A stretch of 64,000 nt of DNA from CALABS01 sp050260775 (GCA_050260775.1 JBLNCP010000022.1:124001-188000); one strand, 5' to 3'; numbered from the stretch's first letter, positions 8,947-17,783 are shown. Notes: generated from the sequence alone by a model not told the origin. Program-made: numbers and translations.

Positions 8947-10881
8947 CTATTCCTCAGCGTTTACGGTCAGTTCGAGGGATTCCGAGAGTAGGTCGGTAAT
9001 TTTCACGCGCACCGTCCCTGCGTCCTTCGGGACATCGTAAACGCCGGACACCAGAGACTCACCTCCCGGCATGTCAATGAGGACAGGTTCCAGAACCGCG
9101 CCGTCGTAATTCCAGTCAATTTTGATGCTATCCACCAGTTGACGCCAATCTTCGACGTTATCTTCCTGATAACTAAGTTTCTGCATCAGGTTTAGCGGGT
9201 AGAATTTACTAATCACGAGCTTGCTGTCACGAATGACGACCTTTGCCTCAGCCGACCGCTTGAATTGGATGTCGTCTCGGTCTCGTAGAATATCGACAAC
9301 CTTAACCTCGATTAGGTATGGCTTCGCCTCTTGAATGAGAGCAGCGGCTAAGTCCGGTTCATGCCCCATGCAAACCAGCAGAATTTTCTCGACAGGCTTT
9401 CCTGGGCTTTCTTCTCTACGCTTCTCGTACTGCTTGAAATCCATTCCAGCTATAAGATCATTAACGTCAGATCGAGTGGCGATTCGATTTACCGGCATAA
9501 TTTTCACAAGAAAATCATCTTTTACGCCGTCGAACACAGACAAGTTGGCCAGTGGCTGCACCTCAAGGGCCTCCCTGAGAATTTCCTTGGCCTCAACAGG
9601 ATTTCTAAAAATATCATAGTTGTTTACGTTGCTGACCTCGAACCCAGTGAATATCGCGGCGTCATCCGTTGGAAGCTGGGCGTCTATTTCCTCTCGAATT
9701 GCATTTAGGCGCGTCACAGCGGTTTCAATGGAACCTAGGTTGATGTCGGCTCCTAGGAAGCGACGGCCAAGCTTCATAGCGACAGCCTGGGTGGTTGCCG
9801 ATCCCATGAAGACGTCCAAAACAATGTCGCCAGGGTTCGACGAAGACCGAACGAACCTCTCGATTAACTCTTCAGGTTTTTGGGTCGGATAACCGAGGCG
9901 GTCGGCGGCTTGCGAGTTCACGGGGTAAACATCGGTCCAGACAGAATCCAATGGACGTCCTTCGGAGTCCTCTAGGTATCGCTTCAGACGTGGGCGCTTC
10001 GTTTTGTCGTCAGGGTAATAAATTCGCCCTTCTGCGTCCAATTTTGCCATGGTTTCCTGGCTGTATCTCCAGCCATTCTCGGGCGAGGGAAAGCCCTTCC
10101 ACTCGTACATCATATTGGGCCGGGGGTTGGGGCTTGTCATGTTGTCAAGCATGTAGCGCTTTCCGCTATCATCTATATTATTGTATTTTGATTTAATGTA
10201 TTCGTCTGAGTGTTTTGTATATTGCGGGTTCCATGTGAACTTGTCGCTCTTTGTGTAAAAGAAAATGCAGTCATGAACGTGGTTAAACGTCTTCGAGTCC
10301 GACCTTGCGGCAGTCCTCTTCCAGACGATCTCGTTCCTGAGCATATCTGGACCAAAAATTTCATCCATAATGAGTTTTATCATGTGCGACCGCTGGTAGT
10401 CGCAGTGAACATAGATGCTGCCAGCTTCGGATAGAAGCTCGCGGCAAAGAATTAGTCTCTCATATATGTACTGTAGATAACTATCGTTGTTCCATATGTC
10501 TGTGTACTGCTTTTCCTCAAAGCTGCTCATATCGCCAGATACACTTGTCCCTTTGACGGTGATCCGCTTCTTGTAATCGGCGCGAGAATCAAAGGGTGGG
10601 TCGATGTAGATAAGCGGTATCCTCCCCCGATAATCTTTTAGGAGGTGGCTCATCACCTGAAGGTTGTCGCCCCAATAAATCTTGTTCATCCACCCGGAGA
10701 CGGGGTTCCCGTATGTCTCTCGCTTCTGGGCAGGGTAAAAGTGGGTAGACGTAAAGGGGCGCTTTCCATGCCATTGGAGCCGTGGAAAACCTTTGATTGG
10801 GGGTAGCTCGTCGAAACGAAATTCGTCAACGCTCTCGGACTTTTGATGCGTCGCACCCACAAGCTCCAGTTGCTCAGACAT
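8947..10881 (-). CDS. mod: type III DNA adenine methyltransferase (Mod subunit)
   Basis: 644 aa. The catalytic motif IV DPPF (YIDPPFDSR near residue 94) precedes the AdoMet-binding motif I (DVFMGSATT near 355), the beta-class order typical of type III Mod proteins. The stretch between should hold the target-recognition domain, so the recognition sequence cannot be read from the gene. Mod supplies both methylation and site recognition to the Mod/Res complex. It lies 86 bp after the GIY-YIG gene and 8 bp before res. The middle of the gene is noticeably richer in AT than neighbouring genes, as often seen in exchanged recognition domains. Confidence 0.92.
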   Translation of the reverse strand: MSEQLELVGATHQKSESVDEFRFDELPPIKGFPRLQWHGKRPFTSTHFYPAQKRETYGNPVSGWMNKIYWGDNLQVMSHLLKDYRGRIPLIYIDPPFDSRADYKKRITVKGTSVSGDMSSFEEKQYTDIWNNDSYLQYIYERLILCRELLSEAGSIYVHCDYQRSHMIKLIMDEIFGPDMLRNEIVWKRTAARSDSKTFNHVHDCIFFYTKSDKFTWNPQYTKHSDEYIKSKYNNIDDSGKRYMLDNMTSPNPRPNMMYEWKGFPSPENGWRYSQETMAKLDAEGRIYYPDDKTKRPRLKRYLEDSEGRPLDSVWTDVYPVNSQAADRLGYPTQKPEELIERFVRSSSNPGDIVLDVFMGSATTQAVAMKLGRRFLGADINLGSIETAVTRLNAIREEIDAQLPTDDAAIFTGFEVSNVNNYDIFRNPVEAKEILREALEVQPLANLSVFDGVKDDFLVKIMPVNRIATRSDVNDLIAGMDFKQYEKRREESPGKPVEKILLVCMGHEPDLAAALIQEAKPYLIEVKVVDILRDRDDIQFKRSAEAKVVIRDSKLVISKFYPLNLMQKLSYQEDNVEDWRQLVDSIKIDWNYDGAVLEPVLIDMPGGESLVSGVYDVPKDAGTVRVKITDLLSESLELTVNAEE

Positions 10882-10967
10882 TGTAACCCCAAATGATCAA
10901 AGTGATTGCCAGCATGCGTGTGTACGCATGGTGTAAGCGATTTCAGGTGCCTATGCCAGTCCGCCCC

Positions 10968-11432
10968 CTAGGCATCGACCTGAACCCTATGCCAGAAATC
11001 TGAATGCTTGGTGTTGGCTACCGGGATAGCACCAAACCGCCGAGCGAACCGTTCCAACAGCTTCCCTTCCTCAGCCTTGTGATCTGCCGTGGTGGAATAG
11101 GAAAATTGCGCCCCGAAGGCCCCTGCGTACTCGTAGATTGGCCAGTAGACGTCGTAGCCAATCCGGGCGTTGGCGGCTACCGCAGCGGTGTGAACGCTGT
11201 GCTGAGCCAGCCGCACTGATAGGCTTTCGGCCTCCCCGATATAGAACACAGACCCTGCGCGGCGCGGATAAGTGAACTCATGATTAGGGGCGATCAGGAT
11301 GTAGACCCCAGACTTATCAGGAACCTTTGCAAGCGAGCCGAGCGGGCGTCGGGGGCTGAATGTTGAGCGAATATCTGTAAAAGTGTGCGCTGCCGGGCAG
11401 GTAAACTCCTCTAGAAAACCGTTCCAAACCAT
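10968..11432 (-). CDS. GIY-YIG nuclease-like protein
   Basis: About 154 aa from the chosen ATG, whose A is the last base of the helicase stop codon (TGATG, position 11432). That overlap argues for translational coupling and decides the start over a non-ATG codon 11 residues upstream. Motifs in order are SGVYIL, FYIGEAES, an Arg/His pair in SVRLAQH, a Glu in HKAEEGKLLERF, and a late Asn in PVANT. This is the pattern of the GIY-YIG fold (GIY, YIG, Arg, Glu, Asn). Nuclease activity is inferred from family residues. Its place between a helicase-nuclease and Mod/Res suggests a role in the same defence operon. Confidence 0.7.
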   Translation of the reverse strand: MVWNGFLEEFTCPAAHTFTDIRSTFSPRRPLGSLAKVPDKSGVYILIAPNHEFTYPRRAGSVFYIGEAESLSVRLAQHSVHTAAVAANARIGYDVYWPIYEYAGAFGAQFSYSTTADHKAEEGKLLERFARRFGAIPVANTKHSDFWHRVQVDA

Positions 11433-14344
11433 CAACACTTCCTCGCCACGAAGTTCATGTCGCAATAGGACCGCAAGTCACATTCTGGGCATGCCTTTGC
11501 CGGTCGGGCTGCCATGGAAAAATCTTTGCCTTCAATGCGCTTCACCACCCCGTCCACAGCAGCGATGGTGTCGTTCACCGCATGTTTGTTATTCGGGAAG
11601 CTGATGTACGGGTTCCCGGACTCCTCGCTCGTGTAATAGAGGTGCATCCGGCTTACCGTCTGCCCAAGCTGCTCCTCGACCAGATGTGCGTAGATTTGAA
11701 GCTGGCGGCGGTAACGGTCCAGCTTCTCGCGGTCGGCTACGAGGTCGGGTTTGCGCTCCGATTTGAAGTCGATGATCTCGACCGTTTCGTTCTCGCCTCG
11801 CACAAGGTCGATTTGGCCCTTCAGGATGTAGGCGTCCTTGAGCAGGGAGATTTCGACCTCGGCGTCCTGGAGCCGATGCCAGTTGTGCCTCTCACGCTGG
11901 ACGTACCGGCGAACGTGGGCGAGGGCAATTTCCTGGGCGACCGGCGTGAGGTAGACCCGTTCGCGCTTGGTCAGGTGGTGGTAGTTCGTGCGGAACCAGA
12001 CTTGGACCTGTTCGTCGGTGACCCTGCTTTCCTCGCCCCGGAGCACCGTCTTATGGACGTCTTCGATGGTCTGGTGAACCAAGGTGCCGAACAGGATGGC
12101 GTTCTTTCTGACCGGAGCGAACTCCAACTCCTTGAAGAATCGGTATTGCTGGGGGCAGCCCTCATAGACCAGGACGTGTGAGGTGAAGGAATACTCGTTC
12201 TTCAGGTTCACCGGCTTGATGGAGGCCAAGGCGATGGAGGGGGCGAAATTTAACGACCGCCAGTCCGCAAGTCGCCCGTAGGTCGCGGCCAGATAGCGCG
12301 AGGGGACGTTCCTCTGCCCCTTTCCACTTGGGACATTTTCCTGGCAGGTCAGGACCAGCATGTTCTGAGCGCGGGAGAAGGCCGTGTAGAACAGCCGCCA
12401 GAAGTCGAACGTCTTGGTCCGCTCCATCGGCTCGAACGGTGGCCGGTGGTAGAACCGCTCCTGCAACAGGACATCGAGATCGTCGTACTGTTTTCGGGGC
12501 ACGGCGTCCATGGAGCCGACCAGCACCAACGGAAACTCCAGCCCTTTGGATTGATGGATGGTCATGAACGAGACACAGCCGCTGGGGGCGTAGGCCGTCT
12601 CGTCCTCGTACTCCTCGATGCCGCCCTCCTTCAGGAAACGAAGGTAGCGGTTGAAAAGGTCGCTGAGGTTCTTGTCGAGGAAGTCAGGGGTCAGAACCGA
12701 GATGTGATGCAGGTACTCGAACTTCCCGAGCAGGCGCGAGAACATCGCCAAGTTTCGCGCCGCCCGGCTGTCGCGGACATCGGTCTCATCCACATCACGG
12801 AGCCAGCGGCTGAAGAGGGGGAATTGGAGCAATTCGTAGAGCAGGCCCGCAAATGCATGATTGGCGTTGCTCGCCAAGGCGGCATGTTCACCCGCAGTCC
12901 GCCGACACCAATCGAACAGCAGTTTGTTCTCAGGTTTGCGAAGCTCGGAGGCGAACTCCATGAGGCAGGGATCGTAATAGTCCTCCCAGATCGCCAGACG
13001 CCCGCCGTTGGGCAACACCTGAAGCCGCTTCATCTGGGGGAATAGGAACAGTAATGCGCCGACCATCAGCCGAACCTCAGTCCGGTCAAAATACATGGCC
13101 GAACGGGGGGCGTAGATGGGGATGCCCGCCGCCTCAAGCTCCTCCGCAAGCCGGACAACGCGCTCGTTCTTCACCGACCGGAACAGGAAGGCCGCTTGGT
13201 TCCAATCCTTGAGGATGCCCATGCTGCGGAGATGGCGCAGAAAGGCAATTACCTCATCGCCCCAATCGTCCGCGTGATCATGGCCAGACACCTTGAATAC
13301 CGTGGGATATGGGGCTGGCGTGGGGTTCTGGGCTTCTACGACCTTATCGAAGCGGAACCTTTGTCCGTCGCCACCTTCCCAATCGGTTTGGGCCATCCAG
13401 GCGTTGTACAGTTCGACAATGCGGGCATCCGAACGATAATTCGTCGTCAGATAAATCTGCTTGCACTCTCCGGCTCCGAATTTGGCCGGGAACTCCAGGA
13501 TGTTCCGAACCGTAGCGCCACGAAATCGGTACAGGCCCTGATCGTCATCGCCCACGACGCAGATGTTGTGGTGGGCTGCGGCAAGCTTCATGACGATGAT
13601 TTCCTGGACCGTGTTGGTGTCCTGGTATTCATCGACCATGATGTACTGGTATTTGGACTGAATGGCCTCCAGCACCGAAGGGTGCTCGCTAAGCAGCCTC
13701 AGCGCCTCGGACTGGATCGTCGAGAAATCAAGGGCGTTTCCCTCGTCAAGCTGCTGCTGGTAGAGGCGATAGCAGCGCCCCAAGGCAGCAGCGGCTCCGT
13801 CCTCTGCCGAAAGCAGGCGATCAACGTCCAGCGCCTCTTCACTGACCTTGTTGATCCATTGGCAAAGCGTTTGCGCCTGATGCCATGCGGATTGCCCTTC
13901 TGCGGGGCCAATCACCGCCTCAACGCCTTCGATGGCTCGGTAGGTCGAAAGCCGCTGATAGAAAAAATACTGCTGATCGAACTGGTCCATCAGCGTGAAG
14001 TTGCGCTTGAGGCGCGTGAACTCGCGGTGGTCTTCCAGGATGCGCAGGAAGATCGAGTGAAGGGTGCCCACCTCCAGCGCGTTGGGATTCACCTTCGAGC
14101 CGATGCTGTGCAGGCGGTTCGAGATGCGCGTTAGAAGCTCCTGGGCCGCCTTCTCGGTGAAGGTCGATACCAGGATGGCTTCGGGGGAAACCCCGTGATT
14201 CACGATCAGATTGGTGACGCGCTCGACAAGCGTGAAGGTTTTCCCCGAGCCGGGACCGGCAATGATCAGCACCGGCCCGTGGATGGCGTTGATCGCTTGT
14301 GTCTGTTGAGGATTTGCCAGGGGAGCTTTCGCCGGTAGCGCCAT
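11432..14344 (-). CDS. UvrD/PcrA-type helicase fused to a RecB-like nuclease with Fe-S-type cysteines
   Basis: 970 aa. The N-terminal SF1A helicase has Walker A AGPGSGKT near residues 29-36, motif II VDEYQDTN, and FMTIHQSKGLEFP (motif V region). The C-terminal part has a PD-(D/E)xK nuclease core, IDFKSERKP near 855. One Cys (GCPQQYRF, near 728) precedes it and a C-terminal CPECDLRSYC cluster follows, the arrangement of AddB/Cas4-like iron-sulfur nucleases. It is first in a four-gene minus-strand operon with GIY-YIG, mod and res. Helicase-nuclease activity is inferred; no residue loss was noticed. Confidence 0.85.
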   Translation of the reverse strand: MALPAKAPLANPQQTQAINAIHGPVLIIAGPGSGKTFTLVERVTNLIVNHGVSPEAILVSTFTEKAAQELLTRISNRLHSIGSKVNPNALEVGTLHSIFLRILEDHREFTRLKRNFTLMDQFDQQYFFYQRLSTYRAIEGVEAVIGPAEGQSAWHQAQTLCQWINKVSEEALDVDRLLSAEDGAAAALGRCYRLYQQQLDEGNALDFSTIQSEALRLLSEHPSVLEAIQSKYQYIMVDEYQDTNTVQEIIVMKLAAAHHNICVVGDDDQGLYRFRGATVRNILEFPAKFGAGECKQIYLTTNYRSDARIVELYNAWMAQTDWEGGDGQRFRFDKVVEAQNPTPAPYPTVFKVSGHDHADDWGDEVIAFLRHLRSMGILKDWNQAAFLFRSVKNERVVRLAEELEAAGIPIYAPRSAMYFDRTEVRLMVGALLFLFPQMKRLQVLPNGGRLAIWEDYYDPCLMEFASELRKPENKLLFDWCRRTAGEHAALASNANHAFAGLLYELLQFPLFSRWLRDVDETDVRDSRAARNLAMFSRLLGKFEYLHHISVLTPDFLDKNLSDLFNRYLRFLKEGGIEEYEDETAYAPSGCVSFMTIHQSKGLEFPLVLVGSMDAVPRKQYDDLDVLLQERFYHRPPFEPMERTKTFDFWRLFYTAFSRAQNMLVLTCQENVPSGKGQRNVPSRYLAATYGRLADWRSLNFAPSIALASIKPVNLKNEYSFTSHVLVYEGCPQQYRFFKELEFAPVRKNAILFGTLVHQTIEDVHKTVLRGEESRVTDEQVQVWFRTNYHHLTKRERVYLTPVAQEIALAHVRRYVQRERHNWHRLQDAEVEISLLKDAYILKGQIDLVRGENETVEIIDFKSERKPDLVADREKLDRYRRQLQIYAHLVEEQLGQTVSRMHLYYTSEESGNPYISFPNNKHAVNDTIAAVDGVVKRIEGKDFSMAARPAKACPECDLRSYCDMNFVARKC

Positions 14345-14447
14345 AAGTGCTTACGCCTGTAAGATATTCTACGCCCAGCCTAGCGCCACCTTTGCGTGAT
14401 GGCAATCCGTCGCTCCCCGACACGGGAGGTTCCATGGAAGGGAGTGC
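14345..14447. promoter_or_regulatory. divergent promoter region of the restriction operon and HNH-like gene
   Basis: 103 bp separate the helicase start from the plus-strand gene at 14448. The small palindrome CTTAC-gcct-GTAAG (14350-14363) lies just upstream of the helicase ATG and overlaps an AT-rich string AGATATTCT. Both transcripts must start here. I cannot assign -35/-10 boxes with confidence. Confidence 0.35.
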
Positions 14448-14900
14448 TTGATGAGGTATCTGCTGCCTCGGTTCCTTGAGGGCCGTGTTGCGCTCGCTGT
14501 GTATCGGAAATGGCTTCAGGCCAAAGCCCAGGCCCACGTAATCCGCGACCGAAAGCGCGGCCAAACTGTCACCGTGTCGGGATACAAACAGCAAATACAC
14601 GCCGCCGTGCAGGCGTCCCTCGGGCACGATTGGTACACGGGGGAAGCGCTGGAGTGGGAACGTATCAGCACTTACGACAATGCTAAGTCCAAGGCGCAAC
14701 GGTCGGCCTATAAGGCGACAATGGCGCTGCTGCCCACGGTGGATCATGTCCTCGCCGAAGACGGCACCTACGAGTTCGTGATCTGCGGATGGCGGACCAA
14801 TGATGCTAAGAACGATATGTCCGTGGCCGAGTTTGTCGAGTTGTGCCGCAGGGTGGTTGCGCACCATGAGAGGCTGGAGATAACCGCGCCTATTTGCTGA
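14448..14900 (+). CDS. hypothetical protein, possible HNH-like nuclease
   Basis: 150 aa, not firmly recognised. The N-terminal half is basic (KWLQAKAQAHVIRDRKRG). The C-terminal half has LPTVDHV, then WRTNDAKNDMS, then a Cys in FVELCRRVV. The spacing of Asp-His, Asn and Lys/Asn resembles HNH endonucleases, though the last zinc or metal histidine is not obvious. It is divergent from the helicase-nuclease operon and its last 11 bases overlap the convergent gene at 14890. A nuclease role is inference from this pattern and the neighbourhood. Confidence 0.55.
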   Translation: MMRYLLPRFLEGRVALAVYRKWLQAKAQAHVIRDRKRGQTVTVSGYKQQIHAAVQASLGHDWYTGEALEWERISTYDNAKSKAQRSAYKATMALLPTVDHVLAEDGTYEFVICGWRTNDAKNDMSVAEFVELCRRVVAHHERLEITAPIC

Positions 14901-16071
14901 AGTCAGGCGGTTCGTCCCACTCAGCCTTGCGGCGAGGCAAATCCTTCCTGAGCGGGTCCAACTGTGCCGCCTTGGCCCGCGCCCACGCCAGCCACCGTTG
15001 CACCTCTGGAGCAGCATCCTCCCCGCGCATCTTGGCGCTCTGTTCCACTGCGTCGGCGTAGGCGTCCAACTTTTTCCCCAAATCCCAATTTTCAGCGGCT
15101 TTGACGAAGCTCTCGACGCGGGCGTTTTCCTCTCGTTGGCGCTGTTCAAGAATGTGGCGGCGTCGTTCTCTCTCCGCACTTTCCTGGCGTTCGCGTTCCC
15201 AACGATCTTCCCGAGCCTGGATGCACGCTGCGGCGATCTCGAAGGCTTCGACGATATCGTCCAGCAGGTTGTCGAGCCGCTGACGCTTTCCATCCCGCCA
15301 AGATTTTCTTGGTGCCCCGGCGTACTGATCGTCGAGGTGAAATACCAGATTCCCAGACGGGCGGCTTTCATACTTGGACGGGGTAAACCAAGGCTCCTTT
15401 TTCTGTCGGACCTTCTCTTCTGCGGTTACCACATGGGGATGAGTCTCATGGAGGTCAGAAAGGTAAAACTCGACCTCATGTTTGCCGACCTTTACGCAAG
15501 GCTTGCCCTTCCTGAAGACGATCTCGTGCCCTCGGGCTTCGACAGCCTTAGCGATCACGTCCAGGATGAGTAGGGCGCGATCCATGCCTTTTACGCCAAT
15601 GCCCCGGACGTCGAGAACACCGTCTCCCCAGGCGTATAGCATTCCATCCGGGTCCTTTTTGGCCTGCTTTAGGAGTGCGGCTTCGGTTGCTCGGACCAAG
15701 GGGTGTGGCTTTTCCAGCGAGGCTGGGAGGCGAAGCCGCTTTGCCTCGACCTCGGGATCAGGGCTAGCCTTCGGCTTTGGCTTCCGAACCTGAACTTCCC
15801 CGGCCTCCAACACGCGCACCGTCATGGCTAGGGGCGTGCCCTTTGGCGGCGACAGTAGCCGAGTGACCAACGGCTTCTGACCAGCCTTCAGCTTCGCCCA
15901 ATAACCCCGTGGTGGGAGCGGGATGTGCATAGCCCGGCAGTTCTTCGCCAGTCCGACATCGGATATGCCAAATCGCGCCGCCAGCCGCTGAATTGGTTCG
16001 GACCAGACCAGCGAATAAAGCTGTTCTCTGGTCAGAGTTTGCTGTCCAGCTTTTAGCTCATTCACGTTCAT
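14890..16071 (-). CDS. hypothetical protein with N-terminal helix-turn-helix-like segment and coiled coil
   Basis: About 393 aa from the ATG at 16071, which has GAGAG 7 bases upstream; an ATG 10 codons earlier is possible. The N-terminus contains LAARFGISDVGLAKNC, a helix-turn-helix-like sequence, followed by PLPPRGYWAKLKAG. The middle is rich in charged residues and the region around residues 280-330 is a strong heptad-rich coiled coil. I recognise it only as a type of conserved hypothetical found in mobile DNA. A DNA-binding role is inference. It converges with the HNH-like gene. Confidence 0.65.
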   Translation of the reverse strand: MNVNELKAGQQTLTREQLYSLVWSEPIQRLAARFGISDVGLAKNCRAMHIPLPPRGYWAKLKAGQKPLVTRLLSPPKGTPLAMTVRVLEAGEVQVRKPKPKASPDPEVEAKRLRLPASLEKPHPLVRATEAALLKQAKKDPDGMLYAWGDGVLDVRGIGVKGMDRALLILDVIAKAVEARGHEIVFRKGKPCVKVGKHEVEFYLSDLHETHPHVVTAEEKVRQKKEPWFTPSKYESRPSGNLVFHLDDQYAGAPRKSWRDGKRQRLDNLLDDIVEAFEIAAACIQAREDRWERERQESAERERRRHILEQRQREENARVESFVKAAENWDLGKKLDAYADAVEQSAKMRGEDAAPEVQRWLAWARAKAAQLDPLRKDLPRRKAEWDEPPDFSK

Positions 16072-16222
16072 CGTGCGTCTCTCGCGCGGCCACCACCTCA
16101 AAACTAAGGGGCTTCGCCCCTCGCGCAGTCAACCCTGCGGCCACCCATCCTCGCCTATGGCTGCGGACGGGTCCCTGCGCCTCGGGTTGCCTTTGCTACC
16201 CCCACGCTCGCCGCGAGGCAGA

Positions 16223-16242
16223 GGTGCAGGCGGGCCTGCACC
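16223..16242. repeat. perfect 20-base palindromic hairpin in a 231-bp gap
   Basis: GGTGCAGGC-gg-GCCTGCACC is a perfect 9-bp stem with a 2-base centre. A second hairpin, AGGGGC-ttc-GCCCCT, lies at 16107-16121 in the same gap (16072-16302). The rest holds no gene I can support. Both resemble GC-rich intergenic palindromes that occur as repeats in such genomes. They may also end the transcript of the gene at 16303 or shield the junction. Confidence 0.5.
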
Positions 16243-16302
16243 CGATTGACGAGGGGAGGGGGAGGCAATGCCCATCCCTCATGTGGCGAAGAGGAGGATA
16301 AA

Positions 16303-16713
16303 GTGGGGAATTGCTATATCCGTGCGCAAGTCCGACGTGCAGCACTGAAACGTCGATTGGATGCCAAGCATCCGCTGTTCGCCGGGCAGTTCTACGAGCG
16401 AGACCTCGCGCAGTATCGGGGCTATTTCAACGGTCAACTTGTGACAGGCCCTGCCAACCGGCGGCGTTCTCGAACCGTTGTTCGAGCAATAAACAAAACT
16501 GCTCAAGCTGCGATGGCGGCTCGGCAACTGGAACTGTTTGCGTGGCGAGCACAACGTCCGAGCTTAACGTCAGTGCTCTGGAGCAAGTGCCAGAAGGTGC
16601 TGAAGGTTCTGGCAAAAGCCTATTTTGGCCGGGCATCTCGTTGGCGAGCAATTGTCGCCAGAATGGCCGCTCCCAGTTCAGCATCTTCGGGCGCTAAGCC
16701 CTCCAAAATGTGA
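16303..16713 (+). CDS. small basic hypothetical protein (uncertain)
   Basis: 136 aa from a GTG that has a near-consensus GAGGAGGA 5 bases upstream, which is the main support. The sequence is arginine-rich (QVRRAALKRRLDAKHP, NRRRSRTVVRA) with no domain I recognise. The last 94 bases overlap the 3' end of the convergent XRE gene, where its composition looks like a shadow, so a shorter true product or a false call is possible. Confidence 0.35.
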   Translation: MGNCYIRAQVRRAALKRRLDAKHPLFAGQFYERDLAQYRGYFNGQLVTGPANRRRSRTVVRAINKTAQAAMAARQLELFAWRAQRPSLTSVLWSKCQKVLKVLAKAYFGRASRWRAIVARMAAPSSASSGAKPSKM

Positions 16714-16976
16714 ACGATTCTAGCGCGGTTGCCCTCATCAGGGCTTGTCAGGAAATACGCAACCGGCACCCCGAGGGCGTCTGCAATGGTAGCCAGTTGT
16801 GGCAGAGAGGGCCAATGTTGACAGCGCTCGATGTGCGAGATCATCGGGCCGCTAAGTCCGGCAATCTCCCCTAGTTGTGCCTGTGTGAGTCCCTTTTCGT
16901 CGCGCAGTGACCGTAAGCGCGAGGCGATTATTTGAAGGAGAGAATCGGCTGCCATGGGCGGAGTGTGGCTCGTCAC
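16620..16976 (-). CDS. XRE-family transcriptional regulator
   Basis: 118 aa. A lambda-repressor-like HTH covers about residues 15-70: RLRSLRDEKGLTQAQLGEI, then SGPMISHIERC. The C-terminal 45 residues are helical. A GTG at 16976 with AAGGG upstream is taken as start; the ATG at 16955 is an alternative. It is clearly paralogous to the XRE protein at 25870 (same spacing of IA.RLR..R...GLTQA, ERxxxW.S.PQL, LGV...YF). It is divergent from the exonuclease-like gene at 17061 and probably controls it and itself. Confidence 0.85.
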   Translation of the reverse strand: MTSHTPPMAADSLLQIIASRLRSLRDEKGLTQAQLGEIAGLSGPMISHIERCQHWPSLPQLATIADALGVPVAYFLTSPDEGNRARIVHILEGLAPEDAELGAAILATIARQRDARPK

Positions 16977-17060
16977 CAGCCCTTCGGCAACTAAGTGGGG
17001 CTTTATTTTTCATAAGTATGACGATATTCTTTAGGCGTCACAAAGAGGAGCGCCTAAGCA
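16977..17060. promoter_or_regulatory. divergent regulatory region with inverted repeat
   Basis: 84 AT-rich bases between the XRE gene and the gene at 17061. TGACG (17019-17023) and CGTCA (17036-17040) form an inverted repeat flanking TATTCT (17025-17030), a plausible -10 for the rightward gene. This is the expected place for autoregulation by the XRE protein; the operator itself is a guess. Confidence 0.35.
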
Positions 17061-17783
17061 ATGCTGGCACCTGACGCTACCAATCTGCCGACGGAGGTAA
17101 TCATCCTTGCGACGGCGGTTGGTCCTGATGACCGAGGGCCTCAGCAATGGCCGGAAGCTCTGTACGACGGAATGACTGCCAATAGAATCCAGGCTGTCAC
17201 TGTGCTGAACGTGCATATGGCGACCCGGCCAGAGGGACTTTGGGTAGAGGCCAAATCCTCCTTCTCATTCTCGACCAGGGCAGAATTAACGCAATGCGAT
17301 CCGACAACCGCCGAACGCACTATGCTGGCAAAGGTGGCTGCCAATTTAGCCGGACATGAAAAGGCTGTTCTGCTGACCCTGGGCGGCCACGCTTACGATC
17401 TCCCTGCTCTCCGGCTTGGATACCACCTCAACCTATTGCCCGTTCCAGGCATCGTCGGCATCCACCGCAAGGGCATAGATTTCTGCGAGGTCTTCGCCGC
17501 GCCCAGTTATGAGGCCGTTTGGCGGGCCTTTACGGGCCGAAACAAGGCTGCTTTGGAACGAGCCGTCGAACACGCAGAGGCAAAAGCCTATGTGGCTTAC
17601 GCCCTGCTGCTGCGGTATCTGGTCGCCACAGGCATCGCTACCACAGCCGACTACGAGACTGCGGTCCACTCCTTGGCAACCGATCTCCTGGCCGACTATT
17701 GGTTCGGCAGTCCACATCTCCAGGAACGGCTTCTTGGACTGGTGGAGATCGCCACACCCCAGCCGGACTCGAAGTGCGCTTAG
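17061..17783 (+). CDS. PolB-like 3'-5' exonuclease homologue, apparently catalytically dead
   Basis: 240 aa. The overall pattern fits the predicted PolB-related 3'-5' exonuclease family (RNase H fold). An N-terminal strand VIILATAVGPDD sits where active members have D-x-E. LTLGGHAYDLPALRL matches the NGrgFDLPvL motif, and AYVAYALLLRYLVATG matches the C-terminal YC..D..aT..lylRy..G segment. Both D-x-E acids and the last Asp are missing; only the YDLP Asp remains. It is therefore likely a non-catalytic DNA-binding relative or adaptor. It converges on the RecD2-like helicase with a 16-bp gap. The family call is from motif reading only. Confidence 0.5.
   Translation: MLAPDATNLPTEVIILATAVGPDDRGPQQWPEALYDGMTANRIQAVTVLNVHMATRPEGLWVEAKSSFSFSTRAELTQCDPTTAERTMLAKVAANLAGHEKAVLLTLGGHAYDLPALRLGYHLNLLPVPGIVGIHRKGIDFCEVFAAPSYEAVWRAFTGRNKAALERAVEHAEAKAYVAYALLLRYLVATGIATTADYETAVHSLATDLLADYWFGSPHLQERLLGLVEIATPQPDSKCA

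Noticed and set aside
4383..14344. Gabija system (GajA plus GajB)
   Set aside because: The OLD protein and the UvrD helicase are 5 kb apart in opposite orientation with other genes between, and the helicase carries a nuclease domain unlike GajB.
13920..15371. 483-aa open frame on the minus strand crossing the helicase start
   Set aside because: It overlaps three better-supported genes and spans the promoter gap; no domain found.
16620..17783. Toxin-antitoxin pair (XRE plus gene at 17061)
   Set aside because: The genes are divergent, not an overlapping operon, and the 240-aa product fits an exonuclease-like fold better than a toxin.
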